Translations under genes and position numbers: made by a program
Shown here: one piece after another, positions 1 through 9,221 of the stretch
How the letters are laid out: each line of letters begins with the position of its first letter
Position numbering within the stretch: the first letter of the stretch is position 1
The notes under the pieces: generated by a model
The model's database searches: none
What the model was told of the DNA's origin: nothing
What the model saw: only the letters and a program-made list of their open reading frames with translations
From: Agrobacterium leguminum
Lineage (GTDB): Bacteria; Pseudomonadota; Alphaproteobacteria; Rhizobiales; Rhizobiaceae
Direction: 5' to 3'
Assembly (NCBI RefSeq): GCF_015704895.1
Contig: NZ_JADQWB010000001.1
Location: 536,992-600,991, forward strand
Length of the DNA: 64,000 nt

Positions 1-265
1 GGCGCGCACCGTGCTCTCGGGCGGCATCGACGACGAGATTATCGAAAGAGACGACTTCCATGCGCGCCGCTTCGCCCGGCAGATGTTCGGCAAGCGCCCG
101 CTTTATCAGCCCTGCCCGCTCCTCGAAGCTGAACAGCGGCGCTTTTCCGGGATGAATGCCGACCGCAACGATGACTTTCGACGCCACGTTCAGCGCCTGA
201 ATAAGCACATCCAGATGTCCGTTGGTCATCGGATCGAAGGATCCTGGATAAAAGGCAATCGTCAT
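1..265 (-). CDS. coaD: Phosphopantetheine adenylyltransferase, 5' part only
   Basis: The minus-strand reading begins [19 protein letters not shown]. The GxFDPxTxGH nucleotide-binding motif at residues 8-17 is the signature of CoaD, which transfers AMP from ATP to 4'-phosphopantetheine to give dephospho-CoA, the penultimate step of coenzyme A synthesis in the cytosol. About 88 codons are visible; the rest of a protein that normally has about 160 residues lies beyond the left edge. The ATG at 265 is chosen because the motif starts at the usual distance from it. The gene is divergent from the small peptide genes to its right, so its promoter lies between 266 and 492. Confidence 0.93.
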   Translation of the reverse strand, partial: MTIAFYPGSFDPMTNGHLDVLIQALNVASKVIVAVGIHPGKAPLFSFEERAGLIKRALAEHLPGEAARMEVVSFDNLVVDAAREHGAR

Positions 266-492
266 ATCGCTCTCAGGTGGTGGGCGCGTCTCGACGCTTC
301 AGCATATGTGCCGCCTTTTGTCATGGAGAGGCACGCGGCGCAAGACTTTATAACCACCCCTCACAAGCGCGGCTGCGGCGTGAACCGCGGATGAATGGGC
401 CGTTCAGTGCGGTTTCACAGCTATTTTGTCTAAATGCACGGCATCGGGAAACCGAAACGCCCCTCACTCGTTAAGCATCCGGAGAATTGAAA

Positions 493-561
493 ATGCTGGC
501 CTTCATGATCGTCCTTTCGATCATCGCTTCATTCGCAGCCGAGTATCTTTTTCTCGAATGA
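493..561 (+). CDS. Putative 22-residue membrane peptide
   Basis: A GGAG ribosome-binding site 9 bases upstream leads into ATG and 22 sense codons: MLAFMIVLSIIASFAAEYLF then LE, stop TGA. Apart from the acidic C-terminus the peptide is a single hydrophobic helix, long enough to cross the membrane. No family is recognised. Support comes from the ribosome-binding site, the hydrophobic composition and two other small membrane ORFs just downstream on the same strand. It could also be a chance ORF. Confidence 0.45.
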   Translation: MLAFMIVLSIIASFAAEYLFLE

Positions 562-701
562 CGACATCAGCCAGTTTCCTGAACGCCAGATGAACGAGCC
601 ATTCAAGGAAGTTTCACAGGCGCGATGCTAATCGATTTTTACGGTTGACGCGGAACATGTCGAGACATGGCGCGTTAAGAAAGAACCAAAGGAACGGACA
701 G

Positions 702-881
702 ATGTTTATAAGAGAAAAACAGTCTACTTCGGCGAAAATCAGCGTCATCAGCACAGCCTGGACAGTACTGGTTATCGCAATGGTAGCAACGACGTTTAGC
801 CTTTATGAACAGAAGCCTGAAAAGCTGGGCCCAGACTATCCGCAGCTGACCGCCCGTTATCAGTATATGAATTACTACTGA
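702..881 (+). CDS. Small single-pass membrane protein, 59 aa
   Basis: This ORF follows AAAGGA placed 7 bases before the ATG. A more distal in-frame ATG at 645 has no comparable site. A basic N-terminus (REK, residues 4-6) precedes a hydrophobic helix at about residues 13-34, followed by a polar tail rich in tyrosine (ends YQYMNYY). The inside-positive start predicts N-in/C-out topology with the tail in the periplasm. No family recognised. It lies between two other tiny membrane ORFs on the same strand and ahead of the terminator at 1103. Confidence 0.55.
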   Translation: MFIREKQSTSAKISVISTAWTVLVIAMVATTFSLYEQKPEKLGPDYPQLTARYQYMNYY

Positions 882-921
882 TAACGGAGAGAATTTTCTC
901 GAAACTCCCGGAGACGATATC

Positions 922-1056
922 ATGTTCACATTTCTGACAATGCTTCTTGCCCTGATCAGCGTTATGTTCGTGACATCGATGGTCTCCGTGGTCGCTGAGA
1001 TGCGACGTGAAGACGAGGAATTCAAGGCGATGATCCGGCGCGACCGCGCCTTCTGA
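922..1056 (+). CDS. Small membrane-anchored protein, 44 aa
   Basis: GGAG lies 9 bases before this ATG. The product has a hydrophobic helix over about residues 2-24 followed by a strongly charged tail (MRREDEEFKAMIRRDRAF). This resembles the tiny membrane proteins that regulate larger membrane complexes, but no homologue is recognised. It starts 40 bases after the 59-residue ORF and is followed within 50 bases by a hairpin with a T-run, so the two may share a transcript. Confidence 0.5.
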   Translation: MFTFLTMLLALISVMFVTSMVSVVAEMRREDEEFKAMIRRDRAF

Positions 1057-1102
1057 GCGCGACGGACCGGACAGACGGCCGCTTAAAAGTGATTCTTTTC
1101 AA

Positions 1103-1132
1103 CCGCCTGGACCTTCCGGGCGGTTTTATTTT
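1103..1132 (+). terminator. Rho-independent terminator
   Basis: An eight-base stem with one mismatch (CCGCCTGG / CCGGGCGG) around a five-base loop is followed by TTTTATTTT. It ends the unit of small membrane ORFs and insulates the foldase-trp operon that begins at 1327. Confidence 0.7.
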
Positions 1133-1326
1133 GCGCCTCGCGGAGGGCGATGGGGCGAAGACGATGGCGGAAAATCCCGCCTCCAATCACACAAGCGTTT
1201 TCAAAACCCCGTTTTTCCAAGGCAAATTCCCTTCAATTTCCGTTTGGATTGATTTAAGGAACGCCGATACGTTGCGGGCCGGACAGACGGCGACCGCGAT
1301 GACGTTCCTGTGAGGTTTGCATAACG

Positions 1327-3219
1327 ATGCTCGATTCCCTGAGAAATGCTTCTCGAACCATGGCAGCCAAGCTGCTGCTTCTCCTGCTTGTTGTCTCTTT
1401 TGGCATCTGGGGCGTTTCCGCATCGCTTGTCACCGCCAATTCCCACGCCGTCATGACGGTGGGCGACCAGACGGTCAGCCCGGAGGAATTCCGCCTCGCC
1501 TATCAGCGCCAGATTTCCGATCTCAGCCGCCAGTTCGGCACAAGGCTGACGACCGAGCAGGCCAAGGCCTTCGGCATCGACCGTCAGGTCTTCAGCCAGC
1601 TTGCGGCCGGTGCAGCGCTTGACGAGCTGGCCTCCAGGATGAATCTCGGCCTCTCGGAAAACCGCCTCGCCAATCTCATTGCCGAAGACCCGGCCTTCAA
1701 GGCGGTCAACGGCCAGTTCGACCGCAATCTCTTCAGCGAGCGCCTGCGCAATTCCGGTTTCCGTGAGGATGACTATATCAAGGAACGCAGCAAGGTCGCC
1801 GTCCGCAGCCAGATCGTCGAAGCCGTTTCCGACGGTTTTGCCGCACCACAGGTGCTGGTGGATGCGCTGAAGCAATATCGCAACGAGCAGCGCGCCGTCG
1901 ATTACGTCATTCTTTCGAACGCCGTCATTCCGCCGGTCAAGGCGCCGGGCGACGACGTGCTTGCCCCGTGGTTCGAAACCAACAAGACGAAATATCGCGC
2001 GCCCGAGTTCCGCAAGTTCACCTATGTGAAGCTTGAGCCGTCCGATATCGCCGATCAGGCCGCCGTCACCGACGCCCAGATCGCCGATTATTATAACAGC
2101 CATAAGGACAGCTTCCGCACCGCCGGCCGCCGCACGGTGGAGCAGCTGACCTTCCCTGAAAAGGAAATGGCGGAGGCCGCCGCCGAGCAGATCCGCCTTG
2201 GCAACACCACCTATGACCAGGTGGTGAAGGATCAGGGCAAGACCGCTTCCGACGTGACCCTCGGCGAATTCACCAAGGATACCATCCCCGACCAGTCGAT
2301 TGCCGATGCGGCTTTCGCCATCCAGAAGGATGGCGGTGTGTCGCCGGTGGTCCAGGGTTCCTTCGGCCCGGTTCTCCTGCGCGTCACCGGCATCAAGCCG
2401 GAAACGACCCGCACGCTGGAAGAGGCGAAGGAAGATATCCGCAAGGACCTCGCCACCGCCGCCGCTGCGGAAGAAATCACCAATGTTCACGACCGTTACG
2501 AGGATTTGCGCGCCGGCGGTTCTTCGCTCGCCGATGCCGCAACGCAGCTGAACCTGAAACCCGTCACCATCGCCGCCATCGACGCTTCCGGCCTCGATGA
2601 AAAGGGCGATGCGGTTCAGGGCCTGCCCTCCCCGCAGCTCGCGCAGGAGGTCTTCAAGACCGAACCCGGCACGGAAGCGCTGCCGATCAATCTCGGCCGT
2701 GAGGGCTACATCTGGTTCGATGTCGACCAGATCATCGCCGCCCGCGACCGCACGCTTGCCGAAGTTCGCGACGATGTCGTGGCCGACTGGACGGCGGAGC
2801 AGCAGCGCAACGCGCTTGCCGCCAAGGCCGAGGAACTGAAGGCGCGCGTCGAAAAGGGCGACACGCTGGAAGCCGTGGCCGGTGAGCTGAGCCTTGCCGT
2901 CGAACAGAAATCCGGCCTGCGCCGCAACAGCGAAGACGCTATTTTCGGCCAGCAGACAATCGCGGCGGTCTTCTCCGGCGCGGAGGGCAAGGTGGGCACG
3001 GCGGCCGATGCCGACGGTTCCAGCCGTATCCTCTTCAAGGTCACCTCGGTCGACACCAATGCGCCTGCCGACGCGCTCGCCAATGACGACCAGCAGTTCG
3101 CCGCCATTGCCCGCGCGGCCGGCGACGACATGCTGGACCAGATGGTCAACCGCCTGCAGAATGACTATGGTGTCACCATCAATCAGGCCCTCGCCGATCA
3201 GGCGATGGTCGGCTTCTAA
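1327..3219 (+). CDS. SurA/PpiD-type peptidylprolyl isomerase, membrane-anchored
   Basis: A 630-residue protein with a basic N-terminus and one hydrophobic segment (about 13-35) that anchors it in the inner membrane with the bulk in the periplasm, the architecture of PpiD (about 620 aa). Residues 36-175 match the SurA/PpiD N-terminal chaperone region. A divergent parvulin-like rotamase domain lies at about 260-355 and a further helical chaperone region follows. The role is folding of exported and outer-membrane proteins. The stop codon is 16 bases before trpD, so it is probably the first gene of the trpDC-moaC-moeA run. Whether the parvulin domain is still catalytic cannot be judged from the sequence. 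Confidence 0.85.
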   Translation: MLDSLRNASRTMAAKLLLLLLVVSFGIWGVSASLVTANSHAVMTVGDQTVSPEEFRLAYQRQISDLSRQFGTRLTTEQAKAFGIDRQVFSQLAAGAALDELASRMNLGLSENRLANLIAEDPAFKAVNGQFDRNLFSERLRNSGFREDDYIKERSKVAVRSQIVEAVSDGFAAPQVLVDALKQYRNEQRAVDYVILSNAVIPPVKAPGDDVLAPWFETNKTKYRAPEFRKFTYVKLEPSDIADQAAVTDAQIADYYNSHKDSFRTAGRRTVEQLTFPEKEMAEAAAEQIRLGNTTYDQVVKDQGKTASDVTLGEFTKDTIPDQSIADAAFAIQKDGGVSPVVQGSFGPVLLRVTGIKPETTRTLEEAKEDIRKDLATAAAAEEITNVHDRYEDLRAGGSSLADAATQLNLKPVTIAAIDASGLDEKGDAVQGLPSPQLAQEVFKTEPGTEALPINLGREGYIWFDVDQIIAARDRTLAEVRDDVVADWTAEQQRNALAAKAEELKARVEKGDTLEAVAGELSLAVEQKSGLRRNSEDAIFGQQTIAAVFSGAEGKVGTAADADGSSRILFKVTSVDTNAPADALANDDQQFAAIARAAGDDMLDQMVNRLQNDYGVTINQALADQAMVGF

Positions 3220-3235
3220 CCCGGGGGGCGACAAG

Positions 3236-4255
<1,020 letters not shown>

Positions 4256-4265
4256 GAGCGAGATC

Positions 4266-5081
4266 ATGAGCGACATTCTGAAAAAGATCGAGATTTACAA
4301 GCGCGAGGAAATCGCCGCCGCCAAGGCCAAGGTTTCGCTGGCCGACCTGAAGGCCATGGCCGCCGACCAGAGCGCGCCGCGCGGTTTCTACAGGGCGCTC
4401 CGGGCAAAGCAGGCCGAAGGCAAGTTCGGCCTGATCGCCGAAATCAAGAAGGCCAGCCCCTCCAAGGGCCTGATCCGTCCGGATTTCGATCCGCCGGCGC
4501 TGGCCGCCGCCTATGAAGCCGGTGGCGCCGCCTGTCTTTCGGTGCTGACGGATAGCCCAAGCTTTCAGGGCGCCCCGGAATTCCTGACCGCCGCCCGCAA
4601 TGCCTGCGCCCTGCCGGCGCTGCGCAAGGATTTCATGTTCGAGACCTATCAGGTGCATGAGGCGCGCGCCTGGGGCGCGGACTGCATTCTCCTCATCATG
4701 GCCTCGCTTTCCGACGACGAGGCGAAACGCCTTGAGGACGAGGCTTTCGCGCTCGGCATGGATGTGCTGGTGGAAGTGCACGATGAGGAAGAAACGGAAC
4801 GGGCGCTGAAGCTTTCCTCGCCGCTTCTCGGCATCAACAACCGCAACCTGCGCACCTTCGAAGTCAGCCTCGAAACCAGCGAGAAGCTCGCAGGCCTCGT
4901 GCCGGCGGAAAAGCTGCTGGTCGGCGAAAGCGGCATCTTCACCTTCGAGGATTGTAAGCGTCTCGAAAAAAGCGGTATCGGCACCTTCCTCGTCGGCGAA
5001 AGCCTGATGCGCAAGGACGATGTGACAGCGGCGACCAAAGCGCTGCTGACCGGCCAATCCGGCATTCTGGCAGCGGAATAA
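4266..5081 (+). CDS. trpC: Indole-3-glycerol phosphate synthase
   Basis: A 271-residue (beta/alpha)8 barrel that closes the indole ring of carboxyphenylamino-deoxyribulose phosphate. Visible motifs are [11 protein letters not shown] (catalytic lysine region, near residue 60), [16 protein letters not shown] and the C-terminal phosphate-binding LVGESGIF. It is a stand-alone enzyme without the TrpF fusion seen in enterics. The reading starts at ATG 4266, just after the trpD stop, and ends 7 bases before moaC, indicating translational coupling. Confidence 0.97.
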   Translation: MSDILKKIEIYKREEIAAAKAKVSLADLKAMAADQSAPRGFYRALRAKQAEGKFGLIAEIKKASPSKGLIRPDFDPPALAAAYEAGGAACLSVLTDSPSFQGAPEFLTAARNACALPALRKDFMFETYQVHEARAWGADCILLIMASLSDDEAKRLEDEAFALGMDVLVEVHDEEETERALKLSSPLLGINNRNLRTFEVSLETSEKLAGLVPAEKLLVGESGIFTFEDCKRLEKSGIGTFLVGESLMRKDDVTAATKALLTGQSGILAAE

Positions 5082-5088
5082 TGCACCG

Positions 5089-5580
5089 ATGAGCGAGGCG
5101 GGAAAGCTCACCCATATCGATGCTGGCGGCGAAGCGCATATGGTCGATGTCGGCGACAAGGCCGAGACCGTCCGTGTCGCCGTCGCCGAAGGCTTCGTGA
5201 AGATGAAGCCGGAAACGCTGGCGCTCATCCGCGAGGGCAACGCCAGGAAGGGCGATGTCATCGGCACCGCACGCCTCGCCGGCATCATGGCCGCCAAGCA
5301 GACGGCAAATCTTATCCCGCTCTGCCATCCGCTGATGCTGACCAAGGTGGCGGTGGACATTGCCGAAGACGCCGCCCTGCCCGGCCTGCGGGTCGAAGCG
5401 CTGGTAAAATTGTCCGGCAAGACCGGCGTGGAGATGGAAGCGCTGACCGCCGTATCCATCGCCTGCCTGACGATCTACGACATGGCCAAGGCCGCCGACA
5501 AGGCGATGGAAATCGTCAATATCCGCCTTCTTGAAAAGAGCGGCGGCAAATCCGGCGATTTCCGGCGACAGGAGACTTGA
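5089..5580 (+). CDS. moaC: Cyclic pyranopterin monophosphate synthase
   Basis: This 163-residue protein acts with MoaA (encoded at 11845) to turn GTP into cyclic pyranopterin monophosphate in molybdenum cofactor synthesis. LIPLCHPLM carries the conserved histidine region, and [13 protein letters not shown] followed by IYDMAKA holds the catalytic lysine and aspartate. Length is normal (about 160). The gene sits between trpC and moeA; its stop codon directly abuts the moeA ATG. Confidence 0.97.
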   Translation: MSEAGKLTHIDAGGEAHMVDVGDKAETVRVAVAEGFVKMKPETLALIREGNARKGDVIGTARLAGIMAAKQTANLIPLCHPLMLTKVAVDIAEDAALPGLRVEALVKLSGKTGVEMEALTAVSIACLTIYDMAKAADKAMEIVNIRLLEKSGGKSGDFRRQET

Positions 5581-6798
5581 ATGAAACCGCTGCTGCCCGT
5601 GGATGAGGCCATGAGACGCCTTCTGGAAGCAGCGGTTCCGGTGACCGAAAGCGAAACCCTGCCGCTCGCCGAATGCGATGGCCGGGTTCTCTCGGCCGAT
5701 CTCACCGCGCGCCTCACCCAGCCCCCCTTCGATGCCTCGGCCATGGACGGTTATGCGCTGCGCAGCGCCGATGCGGCGGAGATCGGCTCGGTCCTCACCG
5801 TCATCGGTCAGGCTGCCGCCGGCCATGCCTTTACCGGCACGGTGGGTGAAGGTCAGGCCGTGCGCATCTTCACCGGCGCGCCCGTGCCGCAGGGTGCGGA
5901 CACCATTCTCATTCAGGAAGATGCCGAAGTGCTGGAGGGCGGAAAAATCCGCACCGCCTTCGACGTCACCGCCGGGCGACATATCCGCCCGCGCGGACAG
6001 GATTTTACCGAAGGCGAAGCGGCCCTGACGGCCGGGCGTGAGCTCGGCTTCACCGACCTGACGCTCGCGGCGGCTATGAACCATGCCGCGCTCACCGTCT
6101 ATCGCAGGCCGCGCATCGCCATCCTCGCCACCGGCGATGAATTGCTGCCGCCGGGAAGCGCGCCACAGCCCGCCCAGATCATCGCCTCCAACACCTTCGG
6201 CGTCGCAGCCCTTGCCCGGCAGGCCGGTGCCGAGGTTGTCGATCTCGGCATCATCGCCGATGATGACAGGCTGATCCGCGCCGCCATCGGCAAGGCGGTC
6301 GCGGCGAAGGTCGATGTGCTGGTGACACTCGGCGGCGCCTCCGTCGGTGACCACGACCTCGTGCAGGCCGCCTTGAAGGCGGAAGGCATGCAGCTCGATT
6401 TCTGGCGCATCGCCATGCGTCCGGGGAAACCGCTGATGGTCGGGTCCATCGGCGCCATGCAGGTTCTGGGCCTGCCCGGAAACCCGGTTGCAAGCCTCGT
6501 CTGCGGCCTGCTTTTCCTCGAACCGCTGCTCCGCAGCATCGCTCGCCGCGCGCCGCTGCAACGCACGGCCACCGCCCGCACCGCCACGCCGTTGAAAGCG
6601 AATGATCACCGGCAGGATTATCTGCGCGCCCGTTTCAGCACGGACGAAAACGGCCTGCTGGTGGCGGAAGCCCATGCGAAGCAGGATTCATCGATGATGA
6701 AGATATTGGCCCATTCCGAAGGCTTGATCGTGCGCCCGCCAAATGCGCCGGCGGCGGCGGCCGGGACGGAATGCCCGGTCATCAGGCTGAGATCCTGA
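5581..6798 (+). CDS. moeA: Molybdopterin molybdenumtransferase
   Basis: A 405-residue cytosolic enzyme that inserts molybdate into adenylylated molybdopterin. Motifs in order are ASAMDGYAL (near 55), ILATGDELLPPG, GGASVGDHD, RPGKPLMVG and LGLPGNPVAS, which together define the MoeA/gephyrin fold. The start codon touches the moaC stop with no gap, so translation is probably coupled. It is the last gene of this run. In many rhizobia lexA follows moeA; here an AT-rich spacer and a GGDEF gene follow instead (synteny from memory). Confidence 0.96.
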   Translation: MKPLLPVDEAMRRLLEAAVPVTESETLPLAECDGRVLSADLTARLTQPPFDASAMDGYALRSADAAEIGSVLTVIGQAAAGHAFTGTVGEGQAVRIFTGAPVPQGADTILIQEDAEVLEGGKIRTAFDVTAGRHIRPRGQDFTEGEAALTAGRELGFTDLTLAAAMNHAALTVYRRPRIAILATGDELLPPGSAPQPAQIIASNTFGVAALARQAGAEVVDLGIIADDDRLIRAAIGKAVAAKVDVLVTLGGASVGDHDLVQAALKAEGMQLDFWRIAMRPGKPLMVGSIGAMQVLGLPGNPVASLVCGLLFLEPLLRSIARRAPLQRTATARTATPLKANDHRQDYLRARFSTDENGLLVAEAHAKQDSSMMKILAHSEGLIVRPPNAPAAAAGTECPVIRLRS

Positions 6799-7304
6799 CA
6801 TGCCGGCGATACGGCCGGACCTGCGGCCGGCAGCATAACTCGCCTCCTCCTGAACCTTACCGAATGGTTGCCGCGCCGTCACAAAACGGCACTGCCGCGT
6901 GTCGCATGGCACGGAAACCGAAGATAAGACTGTAACATTCCTGTATCCCGACACGAATGATAAAAAAAACCGCCTATAGGCGGGATTTCCACGAATTCAA
7001 AAACCACCATGCCTTTCTGCCCCGGGATTATTTCTCCATATTGTTGTGCCAAAATAAATCACACGAATCCCGTTATTGGGATTGACAGAATAAATGCGAT
7101 GCTGTCACCAAGGCGAATAGTAGAGGGAAAAAGTTCCGGAATTCTTCAAAATGAAAATTACTTATATTTATCAATTAAATAAAATAAAAAGTGACGAAAA
7201 TGAAGTTTCCGGGCACAAAAATTAGTTTCCCATAAATTAAGCTTTCCAAAACGAGCTTCATAATAATAATCATAGTCGATAAGCAGACTCACTGGAGTTT
7301 CTTG
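6799..7304. other. AT-rich intergenic spacer before the GGDEF gene
   Basis: About 500 bases with no supportable ORF. The part from about 6960 to 7290 is much richer in A and T than the surrounding genes. A short hairpin (CCGCC TATA GGCGG, 6970-6983) is preceded by an A-run, so it would act as a terminator only for minus-strand transcripts, yet no minus-strand gene ends here. A small inverted repeat (AATCCC / GGGATT, 7066-7083) overlaps TTGACA at 7082, which could be a -35 element, but no convincing -10 follows at normal spacing. The region most likely holds the promoter and regulatory sites of the cyclase gene. Confidence 0.6.
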
Positions 7305-8375
7305 ATGAACACGGCATCCACGCCCAAAACCACGGGGCCCGACATTGCCGGGCAGATTGCCTATGCCATGCGGAGCATGGGTGTTTCGCCGATCCCGCGT
7401 AACTACAGCCTCTTTTACGAAGCCTATATCGGTTCGAACCCTGCCCTGACGAAGGATCTGGCCGCGCTTGGAAATCGGGTCACGCAGGAGGATCTGGACG
7501 AGCTGTCCTCACGTTACGGGGAAGGCAATCCCGCCCGGTCCATCGACGATGCGCATGAGAAGCTCAGGCGCGAACTGGAGAGCCTTCTGGGCACGCTGAG
7601 GCGCGAACAATCCTCCATCGAAAACTACAACAGGATTCTCGGCGAAACGCGCCAGCGCATCGATGACAAGAATGCCGCCAGCAGCAATATTCTGAGGAAT
7701 GCGATTTCGCTGCTGGCCGAGGCCACCGGCTCGAAGATCATCGACGGCGAAAAGGCCTTCAACGATGTCAACCGCCATGCCGAGGAGATGCACCAGGTGC
7801 GTCTGGAGCTGGATGAGTACAAGCGCATCGCCAATACGGATTCGCTGACGCGCCTGTCCAATCGGCGCGCCTTCGACGACCGGCTGGCATCCGTCTATGA
7901 CAGTTCCATCGGCCTGCAATATACCACGCTCGTCCTGCTCGATATCGATCATTTCAAGCGGATCAACGACACTTTCGGCCATCCGGTCGGCGACAAGATT
8001 CTCGCCACCGTCGCCTCGGTCATCCGCGCCAATGTCCGCAAGGATGGTTTTGTCGCCAGAAGCGGCGGCGAGGAATTCGCCATCATTCTGGACGGCAATA
8101 CGCCGGAAGAGGTGATGGTGATGTGCGAGCGCATCCGCCTGTCGCTGGAAAGCACGCCCTTCCGCAATTCGAGATCGGGAGCCGACTACGGCACGGTGAC
8201 GATCTCCCTCGGCTTCGCTTCCGCCGCACAGGCCACCAACCCCAGCGAGCTTTACGGCCATGCCGACACCGCGCTCTACCATGCCAAGGAAACCGGCCGG
8301 AACCGCTCCGTCTATTACGAGGACGGCATGCAGAAGAACTATACCGGCAAGAACTGGCTGATTTATCGGACGTGA
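7305..8375 (+). CDS. GGDEF-domain diguanylate cyclase (DgcB-like)
   Basis: A 356-residue soluble protein: an N-terminal helical region (about 1-130, with a probable coiled coil near 85-130) and a GGDEF domain (about 180-345) with the active signature GGEEF near residue 253. It makes cyclic di-GMP from two GTP. The product-inhibition RxxD site is not clean: the expected position reads RKDG, so feedback inhibition may be weak. ATG 7305 is preferred over TTG 7302 because GGAG lies 7 bases upstream of it. Length and position recall A. tumefaciens DgcB, linked to polysaccharide production and biofilm; that identity is from memory. No membrane segment is seen. Confidence 0.88.
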   Translation: MNTASTPKTTGPDIAGQIAYAMRSMGVSPIPRNYSLFYEAYIGSNPALTKDLAALGNRVTQEDLDELSSRYGEGNPARSIDDAHEKLRRELESLLGTLRREQSSIENYNRILGETRQRIDDKNAASSNILRNAISLLAEATGSKIIDGEKAFNDVNRHAEEMHQVRLELDEYKRIANTDSLTRLSNRRAFDDRLASVYDSSIGLQYTTLVLLDIDHFKRINDTFGHPVGDKILATVASVIRANVRKDGFVARSGGEEFAIILDGNTPEEVMVMCERIRLSLESTPFRNSRSGADYGTVTISLGFASAAQATNPSELYGHADTALYHAKETGRNRSVYYEDGMQKNYTGKNWLIYRT

Positions 8376-8420
8376 AGCAAATTGCGCCAATTTGGGCGCA
8401 TTAAAAACACGGCGCTCTCC

Positions 8421-8546
8421 CCACCCTCATTCCTGTGCTTGTCACAGGAATCCAGCCAGCCCAAGTCCTTGGGCTGAAAGGACTCCTCCCCTCCGCGCAG
8501 ACGCGCGTCGACTGGATTCCTGTGACAAGCACAGGAATGAGGGTGG
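8421..8546 (+). repeat. RIME-like intergenic mosaic element, copy 1
   Basis: Terminal inverted arms (CATTCCTGTG...CACAGGAATCCAG at left, its reverse complement at right), each also self-complementary. Inside are hairpin I (CAGCCCAAG TC CTTGGGCTG) and hairpin II (CGCG cagacg CGCG). It lies between the convergent cyclase gene and the PNPOx-like gene, 46 bases after the cyclase stop and 12 before the other, with hairpin I first on the plus strand. Confidence 0.9.
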
Positions 8547-8558
8547 GAGGGGGAAGCC

Positions 8559-9167
8559 TCACCACATGGTCTTCGCAGCCCGCGCCGCCCATTCCCGGTC
8601 ATAGGTCTCCTGATCGAATTCCGCCTTGGCCGCCTTGAGCAGAAGACCGGGTGTCGGAAGCGAAGCCGGGTCGACGAAATTATCGGGGTTCCACAGTTCC
8701 GAGCGCATCAGCGCCCGGGCGCACTGGAAATAGACTTCATCGATTGTCACCACGATGACGGTGCGCGGATGTTTGCCATCCATCTCGAAGCTTTCCAGCA
8801 GATCGGGATCGACGGAGACCACGGCGCGGCCGTTGATGCGCATCGTCGTATTCGAGCCTGGGATCAGGAACATCAGCGCCACGCGCGGATCGCGCACGAT
8901 GTTCAAAAGCGAATCCACGCGGTTATTGCCGCGCCAATCCGGCAGAAGCACGGTCCTCTCATCGGCCACCCGGACCACGCCGCCCTTGTCGCCGCGCGGC
9001 GAACAGTCCATGCCTTCCGGCCCGACCGTCGCCAGCGCCAGGAAGGGCGAAGTCTCGATCATCAGCCGGTATTCGGCCGTCAGCGTGGCTGTCACCTTGG
9101 CGATAGATGCCTCGCTCGTGCTGTCATAGATGGCCTTCAATTCCTCAACCGTGCGAATGATCGTCAT
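8559..9167 (-). CDS. PNPOx-like FMN-binding family protein
   Basis: A 202-residue protein of the pyridoxamine 5'-phosphate oxidase-like split-barrel group. Telling stretches are FLALATVGPEGMDCSPRGD (near residues 43-61), LLPDWRGNNRVDSLLNI and a C-terminal region rich in aromatic and charged residues. Members of this subgroup bind FMN or another flavin, and the physiological substrate is generally unknown; no link to vitamin B6 should be assumed. The ATG at 9167 is preferred over an in-frame TTG 21 bases upstream because AGGAACGGAC sits just before it. It converges on the cyclase gene across the repeat element and is followed upstream by the antiporter gene on the same strand. Confidence 0.8.
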   Translation of the reverse strand: MTIIRTVEELKAIYDSTSEASIAKVTATLTAEYRLMIETSPFLALATVGPEGMDCSPRGDKGGVVRVADERTVLLPDWRGNNRVDSLLNIVRDPRVALMFLIPGSNTTMRINGRAVVSVDPDLLESFEMDGKHPRTVIVVTIDEVYFQCARALMRSELWNPDNFVDPASLPTPGLLLKAAKAEFDQETYDREWAARAAKTMW

Positions 9168-9221
9168 GTCCGTTCCTATCCCTACCAATTCCCTCTGTCG
9201 CCGCCGAAAGACCGGGGCGTC

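Noticed and set aside
7060..7110. Sigma70 promoter TTGACA upstream of the GGDEF gene
   Set aside because: A -35 match exists at 7082, but no acceptable -10 hexamer lies 15-19 bases downstream.
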